This document shows, one piece after another, positions 63,249 through 64,000 of a stretch of DNA of 64,000 nt. The notes under the pieces are model-generated. The model did not search any database and was not told the DNA's origin. It saw only the letters and a list, made by a program, of their open reading frames with translations. Source of the DNA: Maribacter dokdonensis DSW-8 (GTDB taxonomy: Bacteria > Bacteroidota > Bacteroidia > Flavobacteriales > Flavobacteriaceae); NCBI RefSeq assembly GCF_001447995.1, contig NZ_LDPE01000009.1, forward strand, positions 11,466 to 75,465, given 5' to 3'. The translations under genes and the position numbers were made by a program. The stretch's first letter is position 1, and each line of letters opens with the position of its first letter.

Positions 63249-64000
63249 TAGTCGTTCTGCTTTTCTAATAACATGGTTTTGATCTCTTCCATTTGGGTTT
63301 TTAAAGCCTCTATTTCTGAACTCATGCTAGTATTGGCTTTTTGGAGCTCTTTAATTTTCTTTTCTTGTTCAATAGTGTGAAGGAATAATTCTTCTATTTT
63401 TTCGAGGTTTACTCTAGAGGATTCGCTCACATTCCAAAACCCTTGTTCTTTCACTGCTTGTGCAGATTGAATGCCGGGTAAGTGATTGTTCTCTTTTACA
63501 AAAGCTTCTATTTCAGCTAATGTTTTAAACGTATAACTAGGGTTTAAAATGGAATTGCCCAAGAAGTATTTTTGGAAAACGTAGTCTGGTACTATGTTAA
63601 TTGCTGTGGCGAAAATTTCTCCTTCCGCTCTTATGTCTCCGTTTACGTGAAGTTTAGCAGTAGGAATAGTTAAGCCTATGCCAACATTACCATCATCAAT
63701 TATTCTTAATCTTTCTAAACTATTTGTCGAAAATGCCAATTCAGATTCAGCCGGTAACCACATTCCAGAATTTAAATCGTCTTGAAAGCGATAAGCCGGT
63801 AGACTAGCAGCTCCGTCACCATTTGCAATAGTACTTGCTCTAATTTGACCGTTTACATCTAGTTTAGAATCTGGATTAGGGGCTCCTACCCCTAACTTAA
63901 GTGTGGTATTATTCCAAAACAATTGATCATTGTTTTCCGCTATACCACCTGTACCATCGGAAAATAAAATTGAACCTGTATTGGCAGGGTTGGTAAGGTC
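63248..64000 (-). CDS. Tail-fibre-like protein, 3' end only (5' end outside window)
   Basis: The reading frame continues unbroken to base 64000; the TTG at 63922 is internal, not the start. The visible 250 residues begin DLTNPANTGSILFSDGTG and match the C-terminal part of the 1777-residue neighbour (NGQLFWNSS, AYRFNDDTNTGMF there; NDQLFWNNT, AYRFQDDLNSGMW here). It then has GIGLTIPTAKLHVNGDIRA and the chaperone-like end NNHLPGIQSAQAVKEQGFW, followed by a coiled coil (VNLEKIEELFLHTIEQEKK, ELQKANTSMSSEIEALK). This end resembles the S74-like intramolecular tail-fibre end. It precedes and overlaps the type B gene by one base. Confidence 0.88.
   Translation of the reverse strand, partial: DLTNPANTGSILFSDGTGGIAENNDQLFWNNTTLKLGVGAPNPDSKLDVNGQIRASTIANGDGAASLPAYRFQDDLNSGMWLPAESELAFSTNSLERLRIIDDGNVGIGLTIPTAKLHVNGDIRAEGEIFATAINIVPDYVFQKYFLGNSILNPSYTFKTLAEIEAFVKENNHLPGIQSAQAVKEQGFWNVSESSRVNLEKIEELFLHTIEQEKKIKELQKANTSMSSEIEALKTQMEEIKTMLLEKQND

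Overview
The window looks like chromosome of a low-GC flavobacterium (Bacteroidota, family Flavobacteriaceae, probably marine; I cannot fix the genus). The reasons are type IX secretion (T9SS) parts (PorT, the plug protein, two proteins with the type B C-terminal sorting domain), a lipoprotein-type TamL, a six-gene Na+-NQR operon with apbE, menaquinone methylation, a 287-residue primary sigma factor, and promoter motifs of the form TAnnTTTG. I see no phage, insertion sequence, integrase, CRISPR array or recognisable defence system. Most of the window is ordinary housekeeping sequence.

Layout. 1-8645 (+) is the distal half of the division and cell wall (dcw) cluster: murD (its 5' end lies outside the window), ftsW, murG, murC, ftsQ, ftsA, ftsZ. 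It ends in a terminator and is followed by a YqeY-like gene and tRNA-Arg(UCG). 9358-26564 (-) holds a zinc-ribbon membrane protein, a YpdA-like reductase with rpe, a large BNR-repeat exported protein, trmL with a VF530-family gene, a lipoprotein pullulanase, rpoD, pnp, rpsO, accD, fbaA and tamL. 26619-40534 mixes trmH-like, porT, ubiE/menE-type methyltransferase, trkA-trkH, an aminotransferase with a fatty-acid desaturase, rsmG, a DinB-like protein, pruA, apaG, a DUF3667 protein and the T9SS plug protein.

40688-48269 (+) is nqrABCDEF, a terminator, a small conserved gene and apbE, whose product should attach FMN to NqrB and NqrC. 48270-51412 (-) has a methyltransferase, map and gpmI. 51637-52587 (+) carries two tandem exported ankyrin mini-proteins. 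A 55-residue membrane microprotein at 52696-52863 (-) is easily missed. An M48 protease and a VanY-like peptidase with a twin-arginine-like leader follow.

54674-64000 (-) is the accessory part: an exported surface-protein locus made of two related modules. Each has a tail-fibre-like protein followed directly by a T9SS type B sorted protein. The central 1777-residue protein contains 10 near-identical long repeats, each with a globular beta-type segment and a variable number of 21-residue (three-heptad) coiled-coil units. This repeat fibre and its paired partner are the most unusual feature of the window. A second noteworthy signal is a perfect seven-copy 7-bp tandem repeat at 27371-27419.

Terminators are mostly A/T-flanked palindromes with little or no loop, many of which work in both directions between convergent or closely spaced genes.
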